From: Glebionis coronaria
Taxonomy: Eukaryota > Streptophyta > Magnoliopsida > Asterales > Asteraceae
Assembly (NCBI GenBank): GCA_025667525.1
Contig: CM046875.1
Coordinates: 152,331,675 to 152,395,674 of the forward strand
Length of the DNA: 64,000 nucleotides
Reading direction: 5' to 3'
Shown: piece by piece, positions 11,524-23,880 of the stretch
Numbering within the stretch: the first letter of the stretch is position 1
How the letters are laid out: every line of letters begins with the position of its first letter
The notes under the pieces: generated by a model
What the model was told of the DNA's origin: nothing
The model's input: only the letters and a program-made list of their open reading frames with translations
Database searches by the model: none
Position numbers and translations under genes: made by a program

Positions 11524-13531
11524 AATCCCCTACACTTAACCATTGCAATGACCCCATGCAATGCAAAGCATACGTTACATTTTTCTCATAATCAATCCAT
11601 CTCGGCCTTTATTACTATTACTACTACTACTATGAAAAGATAAAAACTTTAAAGGAAACAAAAGTTATAATCATTTATTAACTTGGAAATTATTTGATGG
11701 AAGAAACTTGTAAAGAAATCTAAGACTTTAATTAGGGCTTTGGTGTCATGAATATAAATCACCCTCAAGTTTCACGTTCCCTATACCAAGCTTAAAAACG
11801 AGATCATTGTTATTACAAGTTAGCACAACTAACACTTACTCATGTGGTTTAGTTAATCACTTAGACCCCCTAATTCCTATGGTGTATCTCTTGTATTTTA
11901 TTTTTGTCTTGAATGATCACGAGGATGCATTTTTGACTTATTTCGATAATTTATTAAGGCCAAAAATAAAGTGGGACGATTTAATCAATAGTTAGCTAAA
12001 GGACAAAATCTTTTAAAACTGCTTCTCGAAACCTCAAAAAGTTCATATCTTGGCATAACTCGTTTCACGATTTGAGACCTCTCTCGGACTGATATTTGGC
12101 TTGTACTTCAAACTTCAAATCTTGAGAGACGATCTTGAAATTATGGTCTTCTCTTCATTTTGGTATACATCTTCATAAGGAGTGAAAGATGCTTCAATCG
12201 TTGACCACGACTTCTTCATTTATCCTCTTCTTTATTTAGGATTTTGATATACAACGATCTGCCTCCTTTTCGGACTTGGATCTATTTATCCTCATACCTT
12301 GTTAGGGTCTTTTTGGATAGACTTCTCCATGATCTTTAGGGGAGTAATTGCTTCTCGTCGTGTGTCGTGATCCTTCATATTGATTTGGATTAATGATCTT
12401 CACATCATCTTAGGATCTTTAGCAAAAAGTGAATCCTCATGCCTTGTGAGGGCCTTTTTGGACTCGGGTATCCTCATGCCTTGTTAGGGCCTTTTTGGAT
12501 AAGCCAATCTTCGCGTCCCGTTTCAATAAGTTATGTTTTGGTATGAACTCTAATTAATACCGAGCAACTTTTAAACGATCTTGTGCTAGAAGCTTAGTAA
12601 CCTTTTAAATCGTACAACCTTATTTATTGCAAATATATTTATTAACAAGCGATGGGAGAAAAAGCTCATAACTAACTCACATAAGTTAATGAAATAATAC
12701 CGAACTTATAATTAACTCTATCATCTCTCGTTCTCCACAATTTCAAATCTCAAGGAATGAGACTCGTGGATGCTTAGCCTAATAAACTAATTAAGGTCCA
12801 TATGGTTAAGGATACTAGCTAGAGTAAACTTGGATAAGTAAACTCGGGTTGAGTCAAAATATTCACGACGGGCCTAATATATCAAAGATATCTAAACTTG
12901 TTAAAACCATTTTATTTAATTATTTATTTAATTATTTTATTCTTGAAATGGAAGTTATTATGATGCGATAATAAAAAGAAAGAAAATAAAATAAAATACT
13001 ACTAGGCCAAAATAGATCAAAAATTTGAAAAACGTTGAAATTTTTTTAAATTTTCCGGTTAAATGGGGTCAAATTCATGGAAAAGCCCACTAAAATTCGA
13101 TAGAAGTCCCCCCGACACTTAATATATACATTGTCCTCAATGTTTAAGCATGTGGGAGAATAAAATCCCCTACACTTAGGACATTGAGTACGTTGTTTAA
13201 AATCGAGCTAAGGAAGGGACAACTAAAGTGATTACATTTATTCGTTTTATTTATATACAAGTATGAATCACAATAGTTTTGATAGAACCGGGTACACGGG
13301 AACACGGGATCATAGGTCGTGTCAAAAGTACCAAAAGTGGATCATCAAAGCACATGTCCCTGCACACAATCACAACACACAAACAACCTACTTGGCTCCC
13401 CCCTACACTTATTGGTGGACATGGATGAAGGCGAAAAAGGGTGGAAAGGATGGTAAAGGTAAAAATCTAACCTAGTTATACGATGCTTGATTTATTTATC
13501 ACGAGTCTCTAGCTCGACTCGATTTCCCGAA
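11524..13531 (-). other. 3' non-coding region of G, duplicated copy 1
   Basis: About 2 kb without a credible ORF, between integrase and the 3' LTR. The polypurine tract (minus-strand TGTAGGGGATT) touches the LTR at 11524-11534. Three imperfect copies of a roughly 35-bp sequence containing TCATGCCTTGTTAGGGCC occur at about 12285-12320, 12432-12466 and 12470-12503. Athila elements often carry an env-like ORF here; I see none. Confidence 0.8.
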
Positions 13532-14720
13532 TTAATTCAAGGGAAATGTGGAGAGGGATGGAATCATCTCGTGAGAGATGTCCTCTCCATAGTACAACTT
13601 AACCCGTTGGCCATTCACCTTAAAGTTGGGCCCATTTGGTTGGGATAACTCAATGGTGCCATAAGGGAAGACTTGGGCCACGGTGAATGAACCGGACCAA
13701 CGGCTCTTAAGTTTACCCGAAAAGATTTTCAACCGAGAGTTAAATAATAAAAATTGATCACCAACATGGAACTCTCGGTTTTTAATCTTGGAATCATGAA
13801 TGAGCTTAGTCTTCTCTTTGTAGATTAATGAATTTTCATAAGCCTCATTCCTAAGTTCATTAAGTTCATTGAGTTGGATTTTCCTATGATCACCGGCTTT
13901 TTTAAGATCAAAATTATCCCATTTCAAGGCCCAATAAGCCTTATGCTCCAACTCAATGGGGAGGTGGCATGCCTTTCCGTACACAAGGCGATAAGGGGTA
14001 CAACCTATAGGTGTCTTATAAGCGGTACGGAAAGCCCACAAAGCATCATCTAATTTATCGGCCCATGAGGCACGATGCTCTCCCACGGTTCGCTCTAAGA
14101 TTCTCTTAAGACCACGGTTAGAAACCTCGGCTTGTCCATTAGTTTGAGGATGATACGCGGTGGAAAGTCGGTGATTGACACCATACTTAGCCATGACTCG
14201 TGCAAATTTATCATTGCAAAAATGAGTCCCGCGATCACTAATAATAGCACGAGGCACACCGAATCGAGCAAACAATTGTTTCAAGAAGTTAACAACCACC
14301 CTCGCATCGTTAGTAGGTAAAGCCTTTGCTTCAACCCATTTTGATACGTAGTCAACGTCTACGAGGATGTACTTGTTTCCCTTCGATGATGGAAACGGCC
14401 CCATAAAGTCGATGCCCCATACGTCAAAGATTTCACATTCTTGGATGAAATTTTGAGGCATCTCATCTTTATGTGTGATCTTGCCTTGTCTTTGGCAAGC
14501 ATCACAATGTTTAACCATTTCATGTGCATCATGATAAATGGAGGGCCAATAGAATCCAGAGTCGAACACTTTTTTAGCGGTGTAATTAGGACCAAAGTGA
14601 CCACCGGTGGGTCCTTTGTGGCAAGCTTCAAGGATTTGTAAAGCTGCTGGCCCATCAACACATCTACGAATGATTAAGTCCGCACATTGCTTGAAAAGAT
14701 AAGGGTCATCCCAATAGTAC
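13532..14720 (-). pseudogene. Duplicated integrase fragment of Athila pol (copy 1)
   Basis: This is a second copy of the pol end at 17415-18603. It is open from the junction at 14720 to the stop at 13532, but it has no start codon of its own and no RT. It keeps the CDACQRQG zinc-finger part, IDFMGPF, SDRGTHF and NGQAEVSN, that is D, D and E of the integrase core. Compared with the full copy it has several amino-acid changes, including ILVDVDY for ILVAVDY, FNSR for FNYR and SGSF for SGPF. Such changes at conserved places suggest drift after duplication. It is unlikely to be made as a protein. Confidence 0.88.
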
Positions 14721-15406
14721 GTTTGTAACGAAAAAGTGAGGAGAGTGAATTTGTTTATTTATTTATTTGTGTGGGCTGGGTAAAAAAGGGTGAATGGGGT
14801 ACACGTGGGTTGAAGTGGAACGGTTTGGTGAGTTGATTGGTGAAAGTTGACAAGTTTGACCAAGAAAACTCACTTTATTCCATTCGTTTGTTTTATCCTG
14901 GGCTTTTGACCCAATTCGTTTCATTCTTGTAAATCACACGTCCATTTCACAAACATTGGGCTAGGCCCAATGTCTCTTTCATCCGTCCCAACTTTTATCA
15001 AATGGGCTTGTTGAGTTTTGATCCTTTTTAGCATTTTTTCCAAATGGGCTTGTAGGCCCATTAAGCAATGTGGGACCCACAAGACTCGAATATCTTCAAA
15101 AACGATAAATTCCATTAAAACGAGCTCGATTCTGACTTTCTTGATCATTTCTTCGAATTTAAGTGGACTTAGCCGGTTTTCGTGATCTTGGCACACTTTT
15201 GGTCTTGTCTTCGACTATTTCTTGACTTTTCTTCGACATTTGACCGTGAAATCCCGTGTTTTCTCTTCTTTTGATCATTTGTACCTATTTAACACACAAA
15301 ACACAAAACCACGCGTAATTCCGACATTTATGATAATAAACACATGATTCGGTCTTGTTTTTCCTTGATTTTATTGGCAAAAGGATAAGTGTTTACACAC
15401 TTATTA
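14721..15406 (-). repeat. Truncated internal LTR fragment of G
   Basis: Matches 10839-11523, the first 685 bases of the LTR in sense orientation (the start of U3). It is preceded on its right by the same polypurine tract (15407-15417). It stops abruptly at the junction with integrase sequence, so it cannot act as a complete LTR. Confidence 0.88.
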
Positions 15407-17414
15407 AATCCCCTACACTTAACCATTGCAATGACCCCATGCAATGCAAAGCATACGTTACATTTTTCTCATAATCAATCCATCTCGGCCTTTATTACCA
15501 TTACTACTACTACTATGAAAAGATAAAAACTTTAAAGGAAACAAAAGTTATAATCATTTATTAACTTGGAAATTATTTGATGGAAGAAACTTGTAAAGAA
15601 ATCTAAGACTTTAATTAGGGCTTTGGTGTCATGAATATAAATCACCCTCAAGTTTCACGTTCCCTATACCAAGCTTAAAAACGAGATCATTGTTATTACA
15701 AGTTAGCACAACTAACACTTACTCATGTGGTTTAGTTAATCACTTAGACCCCCTTATTCCTATGGTGTATCTCTTGTATTTTATTTTTGTCTTGAATGAT
15801 CACGAGGATGCATTTTTGACTTATTTCGATAATTTATTAAGGCCAAAAATAAAGTGGGACGATTTAATCAATAGTTAGCTAAAGGACAAAATCTTTTAAA
15901 ACTGCTTCTTGAAACCTCAAAAAGTTCATATCTTGGCATAACTCGTTTCACGATTTGAGACCTCTCTCGGACCGATATTTGGCTTGTACTTCAAACTTCA
16001 AATCTTGAGAGACGATCTTGAAATTATGGTCTTCTCTTCATTTTGGTATACATCTTCATAAGGAGTGAAAGATGCTTCAATCGTTGACCACGACTTCTTC
16101 ATTTATCCTCTTCTTTATTTAGGATTTTGATATACAATGATCTGCCTCCTTTTCGGACTTGGATCTATTTATCCTCATACCTTGTTAGGGTCTTTTTGGA
16201 TAGACTTCTCCATGATCTTTAGGGGAGTAATTGCTTCTCGTCGTGTGTCGTGATCCTTCATATTGATTTGGATTAATGATCTTCACATCATCTTAGGATC
16301 TTTAGCAAAAAGTGAATCCTCATGCCTTGTGAGGGCCTTTTTGGACTCGGGTATCCTCATGCCTTGTTAGGGCCTTTTTGGATAAGCCAATCTTCGCGTC
16401 CCGTTTCAATAAATTATGCCTTGGCTATGAACTCTAATTAATACCGAGCAACTTTTAAACGATCTTGTGCTAGAAGCTAAGTAACCTTTTATATCGTACA
16501 ACCTTATTTATTGCAAATATATTTATGAACAAGCGATGGGAGAAAAAGCTCATAACTAACTCACATAAGTTAATGAAAGAATACCGAACTTATAATTAAC
16601 TCTATCATCTCTCGTTCTCCACAATTTAAAATCTCAAGGAATGAGACTCGTGGATGCTTAGCCTAATAAACTAATTAAGGTCCATATGGTTAAGGATACT
16701 AGCTAGAGTAAACTTGGATAAGTAAACTCGGGTTGAGTCAAAATATTCACGACGGGCCTAATATATCAAAGATATCTAAACTTGTTAAAACCATTTTATT
16801 TAATTATTTATTTAATTATTTTATTCTTGAAATGGAAATTATTATGATGCGATAATAAAAAGAAAGAAAATAAAATAAAATACTACTAGGCCAAAATAGA
16901 TAAAAAAATTGAAAAACGTTGAATATTTTTTAAATTTTCCGGTTAAATGGGGTCAAATTCATGGAAAAGCCCACTAAAATTCGATAGAAGTCCCCCTACA
17001 CTTAATATAAACATTGTCCTCAATGTTTAAGCATGTGGGAGAATAAACTCCCCTACACTTAGGACATTGAGTACGTTGTTTAAAATTGAGCTCAGGAAGG
17101 GACAACTAAAGTGATTACATTTATTCGTTTTATTTATATACAAGTATGAATCATAATAGTTTTGATAGAACCGGGTACACGGGAACACGGGATCATGGGT
17201 CGTGTCAAAAGTACCAAAAGTGGATCATCAAAGCACATGTCTCTGCACACAATCACAACACACAAACAACCTACTTGGCTCCCCCCTACACTTATTGGTG
17301 GACATGGATGAAGGCGAAAAAGGGTGGAAAGGATGGTAAAGGTAAAAATCTAACCTAGTTATACGATGCTTGATTTATTTATCACGAGTCTCTAGCTCGA
17401 CTCGATTTCCCGAA
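15407..17414 (-). other. 3' non-coding region of G, copy 2 (next to intact pol)
   Basis: Near-identical to 11524-13531, with the same polypurine tract and the same three TCATGCCTTG-type repeats, shifted by 3883 bp. No gene seen. Confidence 0.8.
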
Positions 17415-20400
17415 TTAATTCAAGGGAAATGTGGAGAGGGATGGAATCATCTCGTGAGAGATGTCCTCTCCGTAGTACAACTTAACCCGTTGGCCATTCA
17501 CCTTAAAGTTGGGCCCATTTGGTTGGGATAGCTCAATGGTGCCATAAGGGAAGACTTGGGCCACGGTGAATGGACCGGACCAACGGCTCTTAAGTTTACC
17601 CGAAAAGATTTTCAACCGATAGTTAAATAATAAAACTTGATCACCAACATGGAACTCTCGGTTTTTAATCTTGGAATCATGAATGAGCTTAGTCTTCTCT
17701 TTGTAGATTAATGAATTTTCATAAGCCTCATTCCTAAGTTCATTAAGTTCATTGAGTTGGATTTTCCTATGATCACCGGCTTTGTTAAGATCAAAATTAG
17801 CCCATTTCAAGGCCCAATAAGCCTTATGCTCCAACTCAATGGGGAGGTGGCATGCCTTTCCGTACACAAGGCGATAAGGGGTACAACCTATAGGTGTCTT
17901 ATAAGCGGTACGGAAAGCCCACAAAGCATCATCTAATTTATCGGCCCATGAGGCACGATGCTCTCCCACGGTTCGCTCTAAGATTCTCTTAAGACCACGG
18001 TTAGAAACCTCGGCTTGTCCATTAGTTTGAGGATGATACGCGGTGGAAAGTCGGTGATTGACACCATACTTAGCCATGACTCGTGCAAATTTATCATTGC
18101 AAAAATGAGTCCCGCGATCACTAATAATAGCACGAGGCACACCGAATCGAGCAAACAATTGTTTCAAGAATTTAACAACCACCCTCGCATCGTTAGTAGG
18201 TAAAGCCTTTGCTTCAACCCATTTTGATACGTAGTCAACGGCTACGAGGATGTACTTGTTTCCCTTCGATGATGGAAACGGCCCCATAAAGTCGATGCCC
18301 CATACGTCAAAGATTTCACATTCTTGGATGAAATTTTGAGGCATCTCATCTTTATGTGTGATCTTGCCTTGTCTTTGGCAAGCATCACAATGTTTAACCA
18401 TTTCATGTGCATCATGATAAATGGAGGGCCAATAGAATCCAGAGTCGAACACTTTTTTAGCGGTGTAATTAGGACCAAAGTGACCACCGGTGGTTCCTTT
18501 GTGGCAAGCTTCAAGGATTTGTAAAGCTGCTGGCCCATCAACACATCTACGAATGATTAAGTCCGCACATTGCTTGAAAGGATAAGGGTCATCCCAATAG
18601 TACGTTTTAACGTCCTTGAAGAATTTTTTCTTTTGTTGGGACGATAACCCTTCGATAAGAACACCACCCGCCAAATAGTTTGCAATGTCGGCAAACCATG
18701 GGGTATCATCAAGATTGGAATTAATAGACATTAAGGTCTCAAGGGGAAAGGATTCATTAATCTCTTGATTTGGAGATTCCCCTTGATAAGGATCCTCAAG
18801 TCTACTATGGTGATCCGCGGCTAGGTTTTCCGCTCCTTTTTTATCACGAATTTCGATTTTAAATTCTTGTAAGAGCAAAACCCAACGAAGGAGTCTCGGT
18901 TTAGCATCTTGCTTGGTCAACAAGTATTTCAAGGCAGAATGGTCGGTGTAAACGATGGTGGTGGAAAGCACAAGATAGGGGCGGAATTTCTCAAAAGCAT
19001 ACACTACAGCTAAAAGCTCTTTTTTGGTAGTGGTATAATGCAATTGAGCCCCCGTCATTGTCTTACTAGCATAATGAATGGGTTGGAAATGTTTGTTAAC
19101 TCGTTGACCTAAAACCGCTCCTACAGCGAAATCACTAGCATCGCACATGAGCTCGAAAGGTAACTCCCAATTTGGAGAGACTAAGACCGATGCCTTAGTT
19201 AATTTACCTTTAAGAAGATCGAAAGAGTCGAGACATTCTTGAGAGAAGAGGAAAGGAGCATCCTTTTCTAAGAGATGAGTCATTGGACGAGCTATTTTGG
19301 GGAAATCTTGGATGAAACGTCGATAAAATCCCGCATGGCCTAAAAAACTTCTAACTCCTTTGACGGTGGTAGGCGGAGGTAACTTAGCAATGACGACAAC
19401 TTTAGCACGGTCGACTTCGATACCGGCTTTGGAAATTTTATGACCGAGGACGATGCCTTCTTTTACCATGAAATGGCATTTTTCCCAATTAAGAACGAGA
19501 CGAGTGTCTTCACACCGTTGGATCATACGTTCTAAATTAGCAAGGCAAGAAGAGAAAGAATCACCATAGACCGAGAAATCGTCCATAAAGACTTCCATAG
19601 TTTCTTCAACCATGTCATGAAATATTGCCATCATACACCTTTGGAAAGTCCCGGGAGCATTGCATAAGCCGAAAGGCATTCTTTTGTAAGCAAATGTTCC
19701 ATAGGGACAAGTGAATGTGGTTTTCTCTTGGTCTTTTGGATCAATAGGGATTTGAAAATATCCGGAAAAACCATCTAAGAAACAATAGAAATCATTACCC
19801 GCTAAACGCTCGAGCATTTGATCCATGAAAGGAAGAGGGAAATGATCCTTACGAGTGACATCATTAAGCTTACGATAGTCGATGCAAACTCGCCAACCCG
19901 TTACGAGTCGAGTAGGAATCAACTCGTTGTTTTCGTTGGGAACAACGGTGATTCCGCCTTTCTTAGGCACACAATGGACGGGACTAACCCATGGCGAATC
20001 CGAGATAGGGTAAATCATTCCGGCATCGAGAAGTTTGATAACTTCTTTCTTAATGACTTCATGAATTTTTGGATTAAACCTTCTTTGATTTTGGATTGCG
20101 GGTTTAAAGTCATCTTCCATGAGAATTTTATGAGTACAAAAATTAGGATCAATTCCGCGAATGTCGGAGATTTTCCAAGCAATTGCTTTCTTATGATTCT
20201 TAAGCACATCGATAAGTCGGGATTTTTCATCTTCTTTTAAGTCCTTAGCAATAATGACGGGCAACTTATTATCCTCCTCTAAGAAAACGTACTCTAGATG
20301 AGACGGCAAATCTTTAAGCTCTAAATCCGGCGGATTGTCAATGGAAGGCTTGGTCAAAGTAGGATCATCGTTTGTAACTTCTTTAGGAGTAGGTGGAGAG

Positions 20401-20786
20401 ATATTGTCCTCATTGAGAAGTCTCTCAATAGTACAAATGTCTTCATCCCAATTGGTGGGAGAATTATCATAGTTAATCTCGAGAGGACCCAAGCTAGCTT
20501 CAAACTCATCTAAGTCACTTTCTCCAAATGGAGTCAATGAAGGAGCAATAGAAGCTACGGTCTCAACATGAGGTAAAGGAGAAATCCCGCTCTTACAAGC
20601 CTCATGAAAATGTTCTTCGCATGCTTCGTCGAGCACATCGATGAAATTCACGGATTCGGGCTCATCGGGAAGTTTGGAAAGTTTACACATGTTAAAGACG
20701 ATTTTGTCATCCCCGACCCTCATGATAAGTTCACCCGCGGCTACATCAATCAATGTACGCTCGGTTCTCAAGAAAGTTCGTCCCAC
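17415..20786 (-). CDS. pol: Athila pol: reverse transcriptase, RNase H, integrase (open frame, 1123 aa)
   Basis: The frame opens with the C-terminal end of the protease, followed by an acidic linker. RT follows, with [19 protein letters not shown] and active site FMDD near residue 401. RNase H starts around [14 protein letters not shown] (near 546). Integrase has the zinc finger ending in HCDACQRQG (near 795) and catalytic Asp in IDFMGPF, Asp in SDRGTHF and Glu in NGQAEVSN (near 831, 890 and 926). All key residues are present. The enzyme would copy element RNA and insert the DNA. The first codon is GTG inside protease; the true product is a gag-pol polyprotein, cut off here by a frameshift at about 20805, so expression is doubtful. 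Confidence 0.92.
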   Translation of the reverse strand: MGRTFLRTERTLIDVAAGELIMRVGDDKIVFNMCKLSKLPDEPESVNFIDVLDEACEEHFHEACKSGISPLPHVETVASIAPSLTPFGESDLDEFEASLGPLEINYDNSPTNWDEDICTIERLLNEDNISPPTPKEVTNDDPTLTKPSIDNPPDLELKDLPSHLEYVFLEEDNKLPVIIAKDLKEDEKSRLIDVLKNHKKAIAWKISDIRGIDPNFCTHKILMEDDFKPAIQNQRRFNPKIHEVIKKEVIKLLDAGMIYPISDSPWVSPVHCVPKKGGITVVPNENNELIPTRLVTGWRVCIDYRKLNDVTRKDHFPLPFMDQMLERLAGNDFYCFLDGFSGYFQIPIDPKDQEKTTFTCPYGTFAYKRMPFGLCNAPGTFQRCMMAIFHDMVEETMEVFMDDFSVYGDSFSSCLANLERMIQRCEDTRLVLNWEKCHFMVKEGIVLGHKISKAGIEVDRAKVVVIAKLPPPTTVKGVRSFLGHAGFYRRFIQDFPKIARPMTHLLEKDAPFLFSQECLDSFDLLKGKLTKASVLVSPNWELPFELMCDASDFAVGAVLGQRVNKHFQPIHYASKTMTGAQLHYTTTKKELLAVVYAFEKFRPYLVLSTTIVYTDHSALKYLLTKQDAKPRLLRWVLLLQEFKIEIRDKKGAENLAADHHSRLEDPYQGESPNQEINESFPLETLMSINSNLDDTPWFADIANYLAGGVLIEGLSSQQKKKFFKDVKTYYWDDPYPFKQCADLIIRRCVDGPAALQILEACHKGTTGGHFGPNYTAKKVFDSGFYWPSIYHDAHEMVKHCDACQRQGKITHKDEMPQNFIQECEIFDVWGIDFMGPFPSSKGNKYILVAVDYVSKWVEAKALPTNDARVVVKFLKQLFARFGVPRAIISDRGTHFCNDKFARVMAKYGVNHRLSTAYHPQTNGQAEVSNRGLKRILERTVGEHRASWADKLDDALWAFRTAYKTPIGCTPYRLVYGKACHLPIELEHKAYWALKWANFDLNKAGDHRKIQLNELNELRNEAYENSLIYKEKTKLIHDSKIKNREFHVGDQVLLFNYRLKIFSGKLKSRWSGPFTVAQVFPYGTIELSQPNGPNFKVNGQRVKLYYGEDISHEMIPSLSTFPLN

Positions 20787-20788
20787 AA

Positions 20789-21067
20789 TTAAGGGAACAC
20801 GGGATCCATTTCATAGTCGACGACGACGAAATCGGCAGGAAAAGTGAATTTGTCGACTCCTACAAAAACATCCTCGGCTATCCCCACCGGATAAGCAACC
20901 GTACGGTTAGCTAATTCCAATGTCATACGAGTGGGGACTAGCTCGGGTAAAGATAATTGTTTCCACACGGACAATGGCATAAGATTGATACTCGCTCCGA
21001 GATCCGCCAAGGCCATACAATTCTCAACACCCAGAAAATTACAAGGAATAAGGAATCGACCGGGATC
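20789..21067 (-). pseudogene. Athila aspartic protease region (broken)
   Basis: The retroviral-type protease motif reads [17 protein letters not shown], with D-L-G-A in place of the usual D-S/T-G-A, which is common in Athila. The region follows gag in the same frame after a TGA at 21068-21070, which sits where related elements have an Arg codon (CGA to TGA). Near 20805 the frame is lost: one base appears to be missing after DYEMDP, so the frame runs into TAA and pol continues in another frame. The protease would process the polyprotein in the virus-like particle. Confidence 0.85.
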
Positions 21068-22666
21068 TCATAACTTAACCGGTAATTTTCTCAAAAGAAC
21101 CGCGGAACAATTCTCATTCAATTGGGTATTGGAAATATCAAGCAAATTTTCCTTATCACTTAAAAGATCCTTAAACATCTTAGCATACTTAGGCATGTGA
21201 GCGAGCGCCTCGGCAAAGGTGATATTAAAATTCAATTGTTTGAACATTTTTAGGAAGTTCGAAACTTGAATATCATCCTTATTCTTCAATTTCTCTTTCC
21301 GCAACCTTGAGAGATAAGGTATATTGGATTGAGATGAAGGCTTTAGAGTGGATTGCTCACTCACATCCTTTGGAGGAGGAGGAGGAGTAGAAATAGAAGG
21401 TGAAGGAACCGGTTTTGGAACCGAAGGTGTGGTAGAAAATTTGGGTATCGGTGGAACATAAGGTGTAGACGAATGCATAACGGGAGGTATGTCACAAGTG
21501 GAAGAAGAAGGAGGTTGTGTCGAAGAAGAAGGAATCTTGGGTCCTTGGTTAGGTGGGGAAGGTTCTACGGTGGTCTTACCACTCCTAGTAGTGATAGCAT
21601 TAACATTAGCCCTAGGATTGGTCACGGTGTTCGAGAGAAGGGCACCTTGGGGACGAAAGGTTTGAATCATAGTCAAAAACTTCTTATCGTTCGATTCTTG
21701 CATTTGTCGATTATGTTCTTGCATCTCTCTCATGATTCGTTCATGGTCGGATAATTTTTGTAAAACCAAGTCCATTTGAGGATTATGCATGTTCATTTGA
21801 TTATAACCTTGATTAGGAAAACCTTGGTTTTGATATTGATTAGAACCTTGATTAAATCCTTGATTTTGAAAACTTTGGTTATTATATCCTTGATTATTTA
21901 ACCCTTGGTTTTGCCCTTGAAAATTCCCTTGATTTTGATTAAAACCCCGTTGATTAGTATTTCCTTGAAAATTACCCCGTTGAGGACCTTGGTTCCTATT
22001 TTGGGCGGGTGGGGGTGGTCTTTGTGGTGCTACAAAACCCAGGGGAGCCAAATAGTTATTAGACTTGTAAGACAAATGGTTAACATCAACATTTGGTTTG
22101 AATTGAATCCGATCAATTTCATTGTTATTATAAGCATAAACTTCTTGTTGATCATTGTAAACCTTGTCACAATTAAAGTATGAATGTGGTCCACCACAAG
22201 TCTCATACGTTTCACTTTTTTCTTTCACGGGATGCACATGTGTAGTGAGGGCGTCGGTTTTTAAAACGAGTGTCTCAACAAGCGAAGTAAGTTTATTAAT
22301 TCGATCATTCACCTCAATTTTACTCGTACTAGCACTTGCCATATTAGCCCTAACACTTTTGGTTTTCACTTTTTCCTTGTTCTCAATAATGGCCCAAGCC
22401 TCGTTCATTGTTTTCACAAGAATATTGCCCCCCGCGGCACTATTAAGTGAGTCTTGGTCGTTTAGAGTTAAACCATTATAAAACGTGTTGATTTGATGAA
22501 CTTTAGTAAAACCGTGTTGTGAACATTTTCTCAAAAGATCTTTAAAACGATCCCAAGACTCACTAAACGTTTCCCCATATTGTTGCTCAAAGTTGATTAT
22601 TTCATTCCTTAATGAAGTAGTCCGTGGTGGTGGGAAAAAGTAGTTAATGAACTTGGTCTCTAAGTC
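21068..22666 (-). pseudogene. gag: Athila gag, central and C-terminal part
   Basis: Same frame as the N-terminal piece, separated by one TGA at 22667-22669. The 488-aa ORF from 22534 covers the end of the retrotransposon gag domain (LRKCSQHGF), a zinc knuckle at about 22190-22215, a long Gln/Asn/Gly-rich tract (repeated NQG units, about 21785-21990), and a Pro/Ser-rich tract (21370-21560) before the protease. The knuckle reads YETCGGPHSYFNC, so its first Cys is Tyr (TAT for TGT), which should weaken zinc and RNA binding. The frame ends in TGA at 21068. Confidence 0.88.
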
Positions 22667-23125
22667 GATTCATGTGGTAATACTTTGGGGTGGTTCCTTA
22701 TCAAGCCAAATACGGGCTTGTCCCTCGAGGGAAAAAGGAAAGAGTTGGAGGCGAACGGCCTCTTGGGGCACCCCATTGTATTTGACGGTATTAGCTAATT
22801 GGATGAAACGTTTGATATGAGCGTGTGGGTCATCATTAGTACGGCCTAAAAATGGGGTAGCGGAAACCATTTGAATAAAACCCGATTTAAGTTCAAAATG
22901 ATTAGCTCCAATATTCGGCACTACAATCGCGTCATCGTTTCCTTCAACGTGAGATTGTAGAATCTCAATCATTGGTCGATTATCTGTTGCCATCGTATTG
23001 TTGAAAGCTCGATTCTCGGGATCGGCTTTAATGACGGTCTTTTTGTTTTTCTTCTTCTTCTTTTTAGAAGAATTAGAAGTATTTGGTACACCACTCGGTA
23101 TGTAGGTACGCGCGCGAGTGCGCAT
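22667..23125 (-). pseudogene. gag: Athila gag, N-terminal part
   Basis: The piece reads MRTRARTY, then a Lys-rich run (KKKKKKNKK) that could be a nuclear localisation signal, then the gag domain with GRTNDDPHAHIKRF, FPFSLEGQARIWL and a stop after PPQSITT. Across this TGA the reading continues in frame (IDLETKF, NYFFPPP), so a single TGG to TGA change is the likely cause. I chose 23125 as start because it is the first ATG of the open frame after the leader; the ATG of MATDNRP at 22995 is the alternative. Gag would form the particle shell and bind element RNA. Confidence 0.85.
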
Positions 23126-23860
23126 GCAATTAAAACTTTGGAATGAGGTAGGTGACCTCGGTCGACTTTGAGAGGAAAATGATTTTCCCTCTCGAGGAGC
23201 AATATGAAAAAGCTACAAAAATATATACGTAAATACTACTTGAGTTGGCAAACCAATAATCGGTCGTCCCTCTTAATATACGCACAAGCAAGCGGGGAAA
23301 CAAGGTGGCACAAAGCACTTAAAAACCTTTTTCCTTAGACGGCCTTTTATAGCGCGTCGCCTTATACCCACCTTATAGTTTGTATATGTCGAGTTCAAAC
23401 GTCTTACTAGTATTTATCTATTTTGCCCTTTTTTCTCGTTATGGATACGACTACAATAGTTAGGTGATGAAATCCCAACTAAGGCTTATTTGAAAAGTAG
23501 GTAATTTATTGTGCTATGTAATATATTATAGTAAAAGGAAAAATCTTTTTGTATTTTTTTAGAAAAATATATATTCACAAGAAAAATCGAAAGAAATCGA
23601 AATAAAAATTAACACTAATACGTAATATTTTTGGTGTAATACTTTTAGGAAAAAGTATTACTTTTGATTTTTTTTAATTTTTTTTTTGGTGCAATTCTTA
23701 GGAAAGAAATTGCTTTTGTGATTTTTTTAATTTTTTTTGTATTTTTAAGTTTTTTATTTTTTTGTATTTTTGATTTTGTTGCAAGAAACGTAACGTTCAA
23801 AGGATGAACGGATCCCAAAATCCAAACGTCTTCACGAAAAAATCGTCAATCGTACGAGCG
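23126..23860 (-). other. Leader (5' untranslated region) of element G
   Basis: About 735 bp between primer site and gag. It is rich in T runs at 23660-23760 (A runs in sense). It contains no credible gene; the 62-77-aa ORFs are chance. Confidence 0.7.
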
Positions 23861-23877
23861 AAGCGGCAGCGGCGCCA
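23861..23877 (-). other. Primer-binding site of element G (tRNA-Asp type)
   Basis: On the minus strand it reads TGGCGCCGCTGCCGCTT, three bases after the 5' LTR end. Athila elements use a site beginning TGGCGCCGTTGCC, complementary to tRNA-Asp. The first eight bases agree fully; later positions differ. Confidence 0.85.
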
Positions 23878-23880
23878 ATT

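Larger units (their letters stand above)
10839..18603 (-). repeat. 3.88-kb tandem duplication inside element G
   Basis: Bases 10839-14720 and 14721-18603 are near-identical direct repeats (offset 3882-3883 bp). Each unit holds, left to right, LTR sequence, the 3' non-coding region and the integrase end of pol. At the junction (14720/14721) pol sequence, which in the full copy continues past 18603, meets LTR sequence matching 10839 onward. Both parents share CGTTT at the breakpoint. The copies differ by scattered substitutions only. Confidence 0.9.

Noticed and set aside
11524..13531. env-like gene of Athila in the 3' region
   Set aside because: No ORF beyond about 70 aa in sense orientation; the region is non-coding in both duplicated copies.
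19818..20240. 140-aa plus-strand ORF opposite Athila RT
   Set aside because: Antisense shadow of the pol frame.
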